Assembly: GCA_038248985.1 (NCBI GenBank)
Contig: JBBRWV010000044.1
Span: 1-25,375 of the forward strand
Direction: 5' to 3'
Origin: JBBRWV01 sp038248985
GTDB taxonomy: Bacteria > Planctomycetota > Phycisphaerae > WQYP01
DNA: 25,375 nt
Shown here: piece after piece, positions 14,093 through 22,271 of the stretch
Layout: every line of letters starts with the position of its first letter
How positions within the stretch are numbered: the first letter of the stretch is position 1
Translations under genes and position numbers: made by a program
The notes under the pieces: model-generated
Told to the model about the DNA's origin: nothing
What the model saw: the letters and a program-made list of their open reading frames with translations, nothing else
Database searches by the model: none

Positions 14093-15112
14093 GTGAAAGT
14101 ATTGCTCATCGGCGGAACAGGCCTGATCTCCACCGGCATCGTCCAGGCCCTCAAATCACGCCACGCCCAAGTCACCGTCTTCAATCGCGGCATCACCGAT
14201 GACCGTCTCGGCGACGATGTCCAACACCTGCACGGTGATCGCAATGATTTCCCCGCCTTTGAAAACGCCATGGCCGCCCACACCTGGGACGCCGTCATCG
14301 ACATGATCTGCTACAACCCCCAGCAGGCCCAAAGCGCCCTCCACGCCTTCGCCGGCCGTTGCGGACATTTTCTTTTCTGCAGCACCGTCTGCACCTACGG
14401 CAACACGCAAACGATCATTCCCACGCATGAAGGCACGCCACAGACGCCGCATTCGGAGTATGGCCGCAACAAAGTCGCCTGCGAAAAATTGCTACTCTCC
14501 GCTCATGCCGCTAAAAAAATCAACCTCACCATCCTGCGACCTTCTCACACCTACGGCCCCGGCGGGGGGGTCATCAACAACCTCGGCTGGTCGCCCACCT
14601 TCGTTGATCGCCTCCGCAAGGGGCTGCCCATTATCGTCAGCGGGGACGGCCACGGCCTGTGGCAAAGCGCCTATTCTGACGATGTCGGCGTCGGGTTCGC
14701 CCATGCCGCCGGCAACACGAAATGCTTCGGCGAAGCCTACAACATCACCGCCGAAGAAGTCGTCACGTGGGATCAATACACCCAGCGCTCCGCCGCCGCC
14801 ATCGGCGCCCCGGCCCCGCGCATCGTCCACATCCCCACCGATTTACTTCTAGCCATCGACCGCCAACGCTACAACGCTCTGGACGAGATTTTCCAGTACC
14901 ACGGCGTCTACTCCAGCGAAAAACTGAAGCGCGACGTCCCGCAATACAAACTCACCACCTCGTATGAAGAGGGCGTCCGCAACACCGTCGCTTGGATGGA
15001 CAAGCACAATAAAATCCAGCCTGCCTCCACCGACCCGTTCGAAGACCGCCTCGTGGAACTCTGGGAAAAATCCCTCGCCGAATACAAAAAGCAACTTGCA
15101 CCCGGGAAGTGA
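14093..15112 (+). CDS. NAD-dependent epimerase/dehydratase-family (atypical SDR) protein
   Basis: The 339-residue protein has a Rossmann fold starting at the N-terminus (VKVLLIGGTGLISTGI), where the third Gly of GxxGxxG is Ser, as in atypical SDRs. The active-site motif YGRNK lies near residue 124 and SSTV-like strand residues (FCSTVCTYG) precede it. A substrate region follows with RPSHTYGPGG and SAYSDDVG. Overall it resembles the nucleotide-sugar epimerase/CSP41-like branch; the substrate is unknown. The start is GTG 14093, fixed by GGAGGT seven bases upstream (14080-14085), the strongest ribosome-binding site in this operon. The gene ends six bases before the next one, so the two are surely co-transcribed. 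Confidence 0.9.
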   Translation: MKVLLIGGTGLISTGIVQALKSRHAQVTVFNRGITDDRLGDDVQHLHGDRNDFPAFENAMAAHTWDAVIDMICYNPQQAQSALHAFAGRCGHFLFCSTVCTYGNTQTIIPTHEGTPQTPHSEYGRNKVACEKLLLSAHAAKKINLTILRPSHTYGPGGGVINNLGWSPTFVDRLRKGLPIIVSGDGHGLWQSAYSDDVGVGFAHAAGNTKCFGEAYNITAEEVVTWDQYTQRSAAAIGAPAPRIVHIPTDLLLAIDRQRYNALDEIFQYHGVYSSEKLKRDVPQYKLTTSYEEGVRNTVAWMDKHNKIQPASTDPFEDRLVELWEKSLAEYKKQLAPGK

Positions 15113-15118
15113 TGCCCT

Positions 15119-17176
15119 ATGCACAAGTCCGCACTCTCGATTCTTCTTGCTTCCTGCGTCTTGCTGCTTGCTTCGGCCACCGCCCGCGCGGAGATGCTCG
15201 GCGATGGTTGGCAATTCCGTCGCCCGCTCAATTTCAAGCAAATCAATTCCGACGCCCCCGGCGACAACCTCGCCTGGGTGGAATTCTTCAGCAACGGCCA
15301 GCACAAACCCGATGGTGCCGACCTGCGCATCACCACGCCCGACCGCCAGCTTGTCCCGCACAAAATCATGCAAGTCTCCGCCGACAATGATCTCATCCGC
15401 GTCGCCTTCGTCACCCGTGGCGACGGCCCGTATTACGCCTGGTGGGGCAACCCCAACGCCGCCATGCCCGAGAAAGAAGCCGTGATCAGCCGCGGCATTC
15501 TCATGGATGTCTATAAATTTCCCGGCGGCGGCGTCGATCACAAGGATCACCTGAACAAGGTTCTCGCACGCCTCAAAAGCCCCCTCGCCAGCGACTTTAT
15601 CAACGAACTCTTCATTGGCCACAACCCCCTCAGCGAAGACGCCTCCGCACTCACCCGCTATACGGGTATGTTCAAAGTCGACAAACCCATGACCGCGAAT
15701 TTCGCCTTCACCGTCAATGACACCGGTTGGCTTTCCATCGATGGAAAAATCATTGCCGAGGAATATCGCAAAGGCATGCGGGGCGAAGTGCGTGATCCTA
15801 AAAAAAACGACCTGACCGCCGGGTGGCATAAAATCGAAGTCGTTCATCTCAATCAGGGCGGCGGCAACACCGGCATCGCCGTCGTCTGGAAACGCCCGGT
15901 CGATAAAAACTACGAACCCATGCGCGGCGTCATCTTCGCGCAGGCCGCGCTCGCCTCCTTTGGACCGCTGGAAAAACCCGGTGTTCCCTACGTCGCGGAT
16001 TTTGACATCACTCCCGCCGGCGAGGCCTTCTCTCCGCCCGATGTGTACCTGCCGCGCTACACCTTCGACGCCGTATATCCCGTCACGTTCAAGCCCACCG
16101 CCTTCACCTGGGATTTTGGCGATGGCCAAACCACCACCGGAGCGCTCCGCAAGGTCAATCATTATTTCCTGTTGCCCGGCACGTATTCGGTCAAACTGAA
16201 ACTGGAACAAGCAGGCAACAGTTTCGAAACCACACGCCGCATCTCCGTCCGCAGCCGCATGTACGAACTTTTCCCGCGCCCGCCCGAAGACAAAACCGCC
16301 ACCACCGCGGCCGTCCTCAAAGAATACAACCTGGCCAAGTTAAGCGGCGAGCAAGCCCTGCGCGGCATGCTGTTCTTCAAACGCGAAGGCATCAATGAAA
16401 GCTGGGTAACCTGGGGCCGCGCCTGGGCCGCACGCCCCGATGCGCCTGCCGACCGCCTGCTCTTCGACGAAATATTCGAACTCTCGCGGCTCCTGCAATT
16501 ACGCAAGGAATACAAGGAATCCGCTGAAGTCTACAAACTTGCCGCCGCCAAGCCCGTGTCGATGGAGTCGCGGCTGAATCTGTTGCGCTACTACGTGATG
16601 ACCCAGTGCGACTATCTCGACGATGCTGCCGGTGCCCTGCAGGAATTGCAAGGCTGGGATAAGAAGATCGACGAAGCCAATCGCCGGCAAGTGCATATCC
16701 TGCAGACTTCCCTGCTGTATGCGGCCGTCGCCCGGGGCGATGAAAAGCGCGCCAAGGCGGCGCTCGCGGAGGCCGGCAACCGCAAAAATCTTCCTTACAA
16801 TGAACAGCAGATTCACCAGGGCGTGATGGCCCGCAACATTGAAAATTACATTCGCACCAAGGAGCACGACACCGCGCTGAAGCTGATCGACCAGTGGGAA
16901 ACCGAATATCCCGATTCCATCTGGGATGGCTTTACCCGCACTCTGCGCGTGAAGTTGTACGCCGCTGAAGGCAAGCCGCTGATCGCCGCGCGCATCGCTG
17001 TGCAGCACGCCCGCGCCAACCCCAGCGGGTTTTACGCCGCCGAGTTGCTCTATCGCGCCGCGCAATTCTACAAAAACGCCAATGAAGAAACGCAATCCAA
17101 GGCCGCCCTGGATCTGCTCAAGAGCAAATACCCCGAGTCACCCTACGCCAGCGGCACCGTGAAGGCCGAAGACTGA
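15119..17176 (+). CDS. Secreted protein with PA14-like, PKD and helical-repeat regions
   Basis: The 685-residue protein begins with a signal peptide (MHKSALSILLASCVLLLASA, cleavage near TARA24). Residues 30-120 form a beta-rich start (WQFRRPLNF, AWWGNP) like DUF2341 domains. About 180-260 is PA14-like (ANFAFTVNDTGWLSIDGKII, then GWHKIEVVHLNQGGG). A PKD domain occupies about 300-378 (FTWDFGDGQ, then LLPGTYSVKLKL). The C-terminal half is helical, with TPR-like repeats ending in ALDLLKSKYPESPYA. PA14 and PKD domains commonly bind carbohydrate or mediate surface contacts, and the helical repeats suggest a scaffold. There is no catalytic domain and no anchor. It follows the SDR gene by six bases. 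Confidence 0.82.
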   Translation: MHKSALSILLASCVLLLASATARAEMLGDGWQFRRPLNFKQINSDAPGDNLAWVEFFSNGQHKPDGADLRITTPDRQLVPHKIMQVSADNDLIRVAFVTRGDGPYYAWWGNPNAAMPEKEAVISRGILMDVYKFPGGGVDHKDHLNKVLARLKSPLASDFINELFIGHNPLSEDASALTRYTGMFKVDKPMTANFAFTVNDTGWLSIDGKIIAEEYRKGMRGEVRDPKKNDLTAGWHKIEVVHLNQGGGNTGIAVVWKRPVDKNYEPMRGVIFAQAALASFGPLEKPGVPYVADFDITPAGEAFSPPDVYLPRYTFDAVYPVTFKPTAFTWDFGDGQTTTGALRKVNHYFLLPGTYSVKLKLEQAGNSFETTRRISVRSRMYELFPRPPEDKTATTAAVLKEYNLAKLSGEQALRGMLFFKREGINESWVTWGRAWAARPDAPADRLLFDEIFELSRLLQLRKEYKESAEVYKLAAAKPVSMESRLNLLRYYVMTQCDYLDDAAGALQELQGWDKKIDEANRRQVHILQTSLLYAAVARGDEKRAKAALAEAGNRKNLPYNEQQIHQGVMARNIENYIRTKEHDTALKLIDQWETEYPDSIWDGFTRTLRVKLYAAEGKPLIAARIAVQHARANPSGFYAAELLYRAAQFYKNANEETQSKAALDLLKSKYPESPYASGTVKAED

Positions 17177-17193
17177 CGTGCGAAGACCACCGT

Positions 17194-17221
17194 GCAAAAT
17201 CCACCCCGCAAAATCCACCCC
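17194..17221. repeat. Two tandem copies of a 14-base unit
   Basis: GCAAAATCCACCCC occurs twice back to back (17194-17207 and 17208-17221), just after the preceding gene stops and 41 bases before the convergent aminotransferase stop. It looks like a recent slippage duplication. Confidence 0.85.
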
Positions 17222-17262
17222 GCGCAATGTGCTTCGCTGCCTCCGCATCTCTTCCCACCGGC

Positions 17263-18549
17263 CTATCCGCCTATGATCGACGAATTCGCGTCGCGCTTCG
17301 CATCGCGCGACGGCTTCCGATTGCTCGGCCGCTGGGCCTTCTTGCGCCCGTTCAGCACCGCATCGATCTGCCGCAACGCCTGCTTGATCCGCAGGTCGTT
17401 CTCCACCATCGCGATCCGCACATACCCTTCGCCGTTGGGCCCGAAGCCCGCCCCCGGCGCAATCGCCACATCACAGTCTTCCAGCAGGCGGAAACAGAAA
17501 TCGAGTGTTGACTGCCCCTGTAGATGCGCGTTCGAAACCTTCGCCCATACAAACATGCTCGCCCGCGGCGACTCCACTTCCCAGCCGATCTTCCGCAGCC
17601 CGCTCACCAGAATGTCCCGCCGCTTCTCGTAAATCCCGCACTGCTCCTGCACAAATTCATCCCCATGCCGCAGCGCCATGATCGAAGCAATCTGGATCGG
17701 CGCAAAATGCCCGTAATCGTAATACCCCTTGATCGTCGACAGCGCCCGCACCATCTCATGGTTGCCGCAGCAAAATCCGACGCGCCACCCCGCCATATTG
17801 TACGGCTTGCTCATCGTCGAAAATTCCACGCCCACCTCCTTCGAGCCCGGCGTCGCCAGAAAACTCGGTGCCTGGTACCCGTCGAAACAGGTCTCGCCAT
17901 AGGCAAAATCGGAGATCAGCAGCACGCCGTATTTCTTGGCCATCGCCACCGCTTTCTGCCAGAAATCCGGGTCGATCGTGATCGCGCTGGGGTTGTGCGG
18001 ATAGTTGAAAATCACCAGCTTCGGCCGCGGCTGCAACGTGGTCAGCACCATCTCGATGCGCTGCAAAAATGCGTCATCATTGCCCAGCGGCACGCTCATC
18101 ACCGACCCGCCCGCCAGCGTGACGGCATACATATGAATCGGATACGCCGGATCGCCCACCACCACCGTATCGCCCGCCGACAAGAGCGCCAGCATCAAAT
18201 GCGAGAATCCTTCCTTGCTGTCGATGGTCGCCACCACTTCGCGATCGGGGTCGAGTTCCACGCCGTAGCGCCGCTTGTACTTGAGCGCCACTTCACGCCG
18301 CAGGTTGTACAACCCCACGCTCACCGAGTAACGGTGATTCCGCGCATCGTGCGCCGCTTCGCACATCTTCTCGATGACAAAATCCGGCGAGGGGTCGATC
18401 GGATTGCCCATCCCCAGGTCAATCACATCCGCCCCCGCACGCCGCTTCTCCGCCTTCAGCGCGTTGAGTCGGGCAAACAGGTACGGCGGCAAACGCCGCA
18501 GCCGCGTGGAGACATCGATCGAAAAGGGTTCATTGGAGGAGCCGGCCAT
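17263..18549 (-). CDS. alaC: Class I/II aminotransferase, AlaC-like
   Basis: This PLP-dependent enzyme of 428 residues transfers amino groups, probably between alanine and 2-oxoglutarate or a close relative. The sequence follows E. coli AlaC closely as I remember it: RLPPYLF at the start, YS-S-GL-LRR (about 74-85), TIDSKEG (near 108), NYPHNPS (182-188), and SKPYNMAGWRVGF with PLP lysine Lys248 and Arg256. Asp214 and Tyr217 (SDFAYG) hold the cofactor. SKPYN replaces the usual SKSYN. LL-diaminopimelate aminotransferase is the main alternative. The last ~25 residues are a basic tail outside the fold. GGAA lies about eleven bases before ATG 18549. An extended -10 box (TGG-TACACT, 18619-18611) may drive it. 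Confidence 0.88.
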   Translation of the reverse strand: MAGSSNEPFSIDVSTRLRRLPPYLFARLNALKAEKRRAGADVIDLGMGNPIDPSPDFVIEKMCEAAHDARNHRYSVSVGLYNLRREVALKYKRRYGVELDPDREVVATIDSKEGFSHLMLALLSAGDTVVVGDPAYPIHMYAVTLAGGSVMSVPLGNDDAFLQRIEMVLTTLQPRPKLVIFNYPHNPSAITIDPDFWQKAVAMAKKYGVLLISDFAYGETCFDGYQAPSFLATPGSKEVGVEFSTMSKPYNMAGWRVGFCCGNHEMVRALSTIKGYYDYGHFAPIQIASIMALRHGDEFVQEQCGIYEKRRDILVSGLRKIGWEVESPRASMFVWAKVSNAHLQGQSTLDFCFRLLEDCDVAIAPGAGFGPNGEGYVRIAMVENDLRIKQALRQIDAVLNGRKKAQRPSNRKPSRDAKRDANSSIIGG

Positions 18550-18610
18550 GGTCTTTTTCCAGTCTTGTGTAATGCCCGGGCGAAAGACATTTCCGCCCAG
18601 TGAGTGAAAG

Positions 18611-18619
18611 AGTGTACCA
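18611..18619 (-). promoter_or_regulatory. Candidate extended -10 promoter of the aminotransferase gene
   Basis: Minus-strand TGGTACACT fits the TGn-plus-hexamer form of extended -10 promoters. It sits within the T-rich tail of the upstream gene's terminator, giving a leader of about 55 bases to the aminotransferase ATG. Confidence 0.3.
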
Positions 18620-18662
18620 AAACAAACCGGGCCGCAGGAACTTTCAAGTTCCAGCGGCCCGG
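18617..18662 (-). terminator. Intrinsic terminator of the SurA-like gene
   Basis: CCGGGCCGC-A-GGAACTT and AAGTTCC-A-GCGGCCCGG (18627-18662) form a 16-pair stem interrupted by one A/A mismatch, with a two-base nominal loop. Read on the minus strand it is followed by TTTGTTTTGG. It begins 24 bases after the SurA-like stop codon and is the strongest hairpin in the window. Confidence 0.88.
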
Positions 18663-18685
18663 AGGGATTCGGAACTTGCGGGGCG

Positions 18686-19705
18686 TTACGGGCGAGCCGG
18701 CGCGGTCGCCGGCGCGCTGGTCGGTTGGGTCGTCGCCGCCTTCATGCGTTCATTGAGCGCCACCAATTGCTTCGAAAGAATGGGTTCGTTGATGCGGATG
18801 TTCGCCATCTGCCGCAACCGCGCCAGATGCTGCTTGCCCCATTCTACTTCGCCCTGTTCGATGATCCGCTCACGCAGTTTTTCCTTCACGCTTTCGATCT
18901 TGATGTTCTGCGACGCTTCCTTCTTGTCCAGGAAGAATACCAGCCATCCGCCCTTCTCCTGCGGAATGGCCGCGCTGGAAGTCTTCTCCGGCATCGTAAA
19001 CGCAATCTTCTTCAGCGTCGCGATGTCCTTGTTGTCATTCGTGGCCGCAATCACCACCTGCTGCAGTTGCAGCCCCTTCTGTTGCGCAATTTCATTCAAA
19101 TCAATCTTCTGCTCGTTGATCATCTTGACGACTTCCCCTGCGGCCTCGTAGGTCGGTGCGACGAACAACCGGCCGCGCACACGCTCGCCGTATTCCAGGT
19201 CAAACAGATTCTTGATGTCCGTATCGGTGGGCACAATCTTGCCCTTGGACAGCGACCGCAGACACGCCGCCCGACGCAAGCCCATTTCAAATTCGGGATT
19301 CGTCACGCCCTGACGCTGCAAAATCTGTGACAGCGCCTGCATCTGAAACTCCGGCTTGACGCCCTGCGCACCCAGGTTCGCCAACGCCCGATCCAGTTCC
19401 GCCTGCACGTTCTTCTGAAACTCCGGGCTGTCCACCGCGACGCCCGCCTGTCGGCAAGCCTGCTGCACCACCAGGAGATCGATCACCTGGTCCAGCAGTC
19501 GCATCCCCGCCACCGCCATCAAAATGTCTTCAAATTTCGAGGCGTCCACATCCTCGCCGTTGATCGACGCCAGCACCCGCGGCGCTGTGGAAGGAGCCGT
19601 CGTCGGCACGGCCGTCTGACCCATCAAATAGTTGGTGGAGGCAAACCCCGCCGAGGCAATCAATGCCCCAACCGACATACGCAAAATGAGTGAAGAACGT
19701 TTCAC
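18686..19705 (-). CDS. SurA/PrsA-like periplasmic chaperone or peptidyl-prolyl isomerase
   Basis: Such proteins help newly exported proteins fold in the periplasm. The 339-residue product has a signal peptide (basic start, hydrophobic run to about residue 23). A SurA-type helical N-domain follows (about 43-165, beginning VLASINGEDVDASKFEDIL). A parvulin-like stretch at about 170-265 (VRGRLFVAPTYEAAGEVVKM, later EKGGWLVFFLDKKE) is short and lacks obvious parvulin signature residues, so it may act only as a chaperone. A helical C-terminus follows. Both ends carry low-complexity TAP/TQP runs, a habit of Phycisphaerae secreted proteins. The start is GTG 19705, set by AAGGAG five bases upstream (19716-19711). 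Confidence 0.8.
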   Translation of the reverse strand: MKRSSLILRMSVGALIASAGFASTNYLMGQTAVPTTAPSTAPRVLASINGEDVDASKFEDILMAVAGMRLLDQVIDLLVVQQACRQAGVAVDSPEFQKNVQAELDRALANLGAQGVKPEFQMQALSQILQRQGVTNPEFEMGLRRAACLRSLSKGKIVPTDTDIKNLFDLEYGERVRGRLFVAPTYEAAGEVVKMINEQKIDLNEIAQQKGLQLQQVVIAATNDNKDIATLKKIAFTMPEKTSSAAIPQEKGGWLVFFLDKKEASQNIKIESVKEKLRERIIEQGEVEWGKQHLARLRQMANIRINEPILSKQLVALNERMKAATTQPTSAPATAPARP

Positions 19706-19862
19706 CGTTGCTCCTTAAAGTATGAGCGAATCTTTACAGACCGGGCGAAAGTCGCGGCCGGTACGAAATGTGCATCATCTATCGGCACAATCCTTCGCCG
19801 ATGTGGAGAGACATTATCACCGATTTTGCCCGCATGGCAAATTAGCCCCGCGGGCGCACGTT

Positions 19863-21044
19863 TTACAGGACGTGCGCCGGTGCGCCGTCTGTCCTACTGA
19901 TACGCACCTCCACCCCCGCTAGATGTTTCGTCAAATGCGCCCGCACCACCCCCAATACCGGACGCTCCGATTCCCAATGCCCCACGCAAACCACCGCGAT
20001 CCCCGCCGCCTGGTACGCCAGCATATCGTGATGCTTCAACTCCCCCGTCACCAGCACATCGTACCGCTCCGTCGCGTGATCCAACGCATGACGCCCCGCC
20101 GATCCCGCCAGTATCGCCAGCCTCCGCACCTTCCGTCCCGCATCCCCGATCACCTGCACCGCCCCGCTCCCCAGCCTCCTCTTCAACTCACCCGCCAACG
20201 CCCCCAACGTCATCCCCGCCCGCAACTCCGCGTATCGCCCCAACCCCACGTTCTCCGGCAGCGTCACCATCTCCAGCAAATCAAACGCCGGCTCCTCATA
20301 AGGATGCTTTGCCCGCAACGCCGCGGCCACCGCCCCCGCCGCCTCCGCCGGCAAAATCGTCTCCAATCGAATCTCCGGCACCTTCTCAAAAACCCCCGCT
20401 AGGCCCACCGCCGGGTGCGACTTTTCATCCCCCTGAAATGTCCCCACCCCCGCCGTCCGAAACGAACAACGCCTATACGTCGATTGCACGCCGATATTCC
20501 CCGCGCCCGCCGCAAACACCGCATCCGACACTTGCTCCACATGCGATTCCGGCACAAACGCCACCAGTTTCAGATACTTGCCCTTCGCCGCCGAAGGCGC
20601 AAATGACCCCGTCACTTCCGCCCCCACCAACCCCGCGAGCACATCGTTCGTCCCCCCGGTCGCCACATCCAACGCCGTGTGCGGCGCATAAATCGCCACA
20701 TTCTTCTGCAGCAACTGAATCGCCAGATGCGGCGGCTCTTGGCTCGACACCCGCAAATTCTTCAGCGGCTTAAAAATCGGCGGATGATACACCACCAGCG
20801 CCCCCGCCCGCGCCGCGATCACCTCCGCGTAAACCGCAGGCGTCAAATCGATCGCCAGCAACACCCGCCGCAAACGCTGCCCCGCGTCCCCCGCCAACAA
20901 CCCCACATTGTCCCACGCCTCCGCCAGATGCAACGGCGCCAATTTCTCCATCGCCGCCGCCAAATCGCCCACGGTAGCACCAACTGTCGCCCCCACACTT
21001 GCCCGCGCCGCATCCCCAACCGTCTTCCGCTTTTTCTTCATCAT
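19863..21044 (-). CDS. NIF3-family dinuclear-metal protein (GTP cyclohydrolase I type 2-like)
   Basis: NIF3 proteins form hexamers with two metal ions per subunit; the cellular role is unsettled, and the GTP cyclohydrolase label is a weak family annotation. This 393-residue form has the ligands in order: YHPP (His87), PHTALD (Asp126), HHD (339-341), and GHWESER (His356, Glu358/360). The first motif reads YHPPIF rather than the HHP of E. coli YbgI, as in eukaryotic NIF3L1. A ~100-residue inserted PII-like domain (about 157-255, YLKLVAFVP...HPYEEPAFDL) separates the halves. The first ~25 residues are a Lys/Ala-rich extension. ATG 21044 has AAGGGA seven bases upstream; a TTG at 21047 is less likely. 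It is divergent from the exporter gene. Confidence 0.9.
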   Translation of the reverse strand: MMKKKRKTVGDAARASVGATVGATVGDLAAAMEKLAPLHLAEAWDNVGLLAGDAGQRLRRVLLAIDLTPAVYAEVIAARAGALVVYHPPIFKPLKNLRVSSQEPPHLAIQLLQKNVAIYAPHTALDVATGGTNDVLAGLVGAEVTGSFAPSAAKGKYLKLVAFVPESHVEQVSDAVFAAGAGNIGVQSTYRRCSFRTAGVGTFQGDEKSHPAVGLAGVFEKVPEIRLETILPAEAAGAVAAALRAKHPYEEPAFDLLEMVTLPENVGLGRYAELRAGMTLGALAGELKRRLGSGAVQVIGDAGRKVRRLAILAGSAGRHALDHATERYDVLVTGELKHHDMLAYQAAGIAVVCVGHWESERPVLGVVRAHLTKHLAGVEVRISRTDGAPAHVL

Positions 21045-21223
21045 CAAACTTTCCCTTCACAGCCGCCTTTGCCAACTTCCAGATACTCCCGCGAATTATA
21101 AAGCACTTCCCCGCCGCACGCTCTTGCACGCACCTGCCCAATCCCCTGACAATACCCCGCTGCCGATGCCCTCTGTTCCGCATCGCTCTGCTTCCCTCAC
21201 CCCCTTCGCGTATCGGAACCCCC

Positions 21224-22246
21224 ATGCTCGCCGGCATCGCCAGCGGCCTCGCCGCAGGCTTCTTCCAATCGCTCTCTTACCTCGCCACACGCCAGTACGT
21301 CCACACCCGCACCACCGAAGGCCGCGCCGGCGCCTCCCGCCAACTCCTCGTCCTCTCTCACGTCCTCATGGGCTTCCTCTCGCTCGGCACCCTCCCCTTC
21401 GTCTGGCCCGCCTCCGGTGTCGACTTCGCCGCCATCGCCTTCCCCCTCGCCGGCGTCACCCTCTTCTACCTCATCGGACAATTCTCCCTCATGACCGCCC
21501 TCAAACACGCCGAGCCCTCACGCATCAGCCCCATCCTCGGCCTCAAAGTCGTCGTCCTCGCCTGCATGGTCACCCTCCTTCCCCGCGCCGCCACCACCGG
21601 CCCGCTCATCCCCCTGCAATGGATCGCCGTCGCCCTCTCCGTCCTCGCCGCCTACGCCCTCAACGCCTCCGGAAAACCCCTCCCCCGCAAAGCCCTCCTC
21701 GCCGTCCTCCTCGCCTGCATCAGCTACTCCATCTCCGATTGGAACATCACCCTCCTCGTCGTCGCCCTGCAAAAACAATCCGACACCGCGCAACTCCACG
21801 CCTCCGTCGTCGGCGTCGCCCTCACCTACATTCTCTGTGGCCTCATCTCCCTGGCCCTCCTCCCCCACATGGGCTCCCGCCGACTCCGCGATTGGCGCGA
21901 CGCTCTCCCCTTCACCTGCTCCTGGTTCATCGCCATGATCTTCCTCTACACCAGCTTCGCCCTCGTCGCCGTCGTTTACGGCAACATCCTCCAATCCACC
22001 CGCGGCCTCTTCAGCATCCTCATGGCCTCTCTCCTCATCCACCTCGGATACCACCACGTCGAACCCCACGCCTCCCGCGCCATCATGTTCCGCCGACTCG
22101 CCGCCGCTCTCCTCATGTTCGCCGCCGTCTCCCTCTACGCCTATGGCAGCCTCAAAATGGACCCGCCACCCACCCCCTCTCCACAAAAAAGCGGCCCGCC
22201 GATTTCTCGACAGGCCGCATATCTACACCTTGAATCTCCCCGGTAG
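21224..22246 (+). CDS. EamA/DMT-superfamily membrane transporter
   Basis: This 340-residue inner-membrane protein has about ten hydrophobic helices in two halves, each with an EamA-like pattern (AEPSRISPILGLKVVVLACM in the first; LQSTRGLFSILMASLLIHLG in the second). Family members export amino acids, metabolites or nucleotide sugars; the substrate here is unknown. ATG 21224 has GGAA six bases upstream. The frame is open for a further 75 codons upstream, but that part is Pro/Ser-rich with no helix, so I excluded it. The last ~25 codons (from MDPPPTPSP) are unusual: they run through the intrinsic terminator of the convergent gene, and the tail residues may be a by-product of that. The coding strand is C-rich, unlike the G-rich coding strands of its minus-strand neighbours. 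Confidence 0.85.
   Translation: MLAGIASGLAAGFFQSLSYLATRQYVHTRTTEGRAGASRQLLVLSHVLMGFLSLGTLPFVWPASGVDFAAIAFPLAGVTLFYLIGQFSLMTALKHAEPSRISPILGLKVVVLACMVTLLPRAATTGPLIPLQWIAVALSVLAAYALNASGKPLPRKALLAVLLACISYSISDWNITLLVVALQKQSDTAQLHASVVGVALTYILCGLISLALLPHMGSRRLRDWRDALPFTCSWFIAMIFLYTSFALVAVVYGNILQSTRGLFSILMASLLIHLGYHHVEPHASRAIMFRRLAAALLMFAAVSLYAYGSLKMDPPPTPSPQKSGPPISRQAAYLHLESPR
22185..22218 (-). terminator. Intrinsic terminator of the deoxyhypusine-synthase-like gene
   Basis: On the minus strand GCGGCC (22218-22213) pairs with GGCCGC (22196-22191), with some further pairing inside (TGTCG/CGGCG partly), and six T residues follow (22190-22185). It starts 53 bases after the gene's stop codon and lies inside the 3' coding end of the convergent exporter gene. 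Confidence 0.7.
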
Positions 22247-22271
22247 GGGAAGCCGCAAAACCCCGGCAAGC

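Noticed and set aside
17524..18603. A 359-codon plus-strand frame opposite the aminotransferase gene.
   Set aside because: Antisense shadow, His/Arg-rich, no start signal and no recognisable domain.
19826..19855. GCCCGC...GCGGGC inverted repeat with nested TTGCC/GGCAA after the NIF3 stop, considered as a terminator.
   Set aside because: On the NIF3 (minus) strand it is followed by A residues, and on the plus strand only by GCACGTTTT; too weak to call.
20908..22233. A 441-codon plus-strand frame, extremely rich in Arg, Pro and His.
   Set aside because: It is antisense to the NIF3 gene and out of frame with the exporter gene; the composition is typical of a shadow frame in C-rich DNA.
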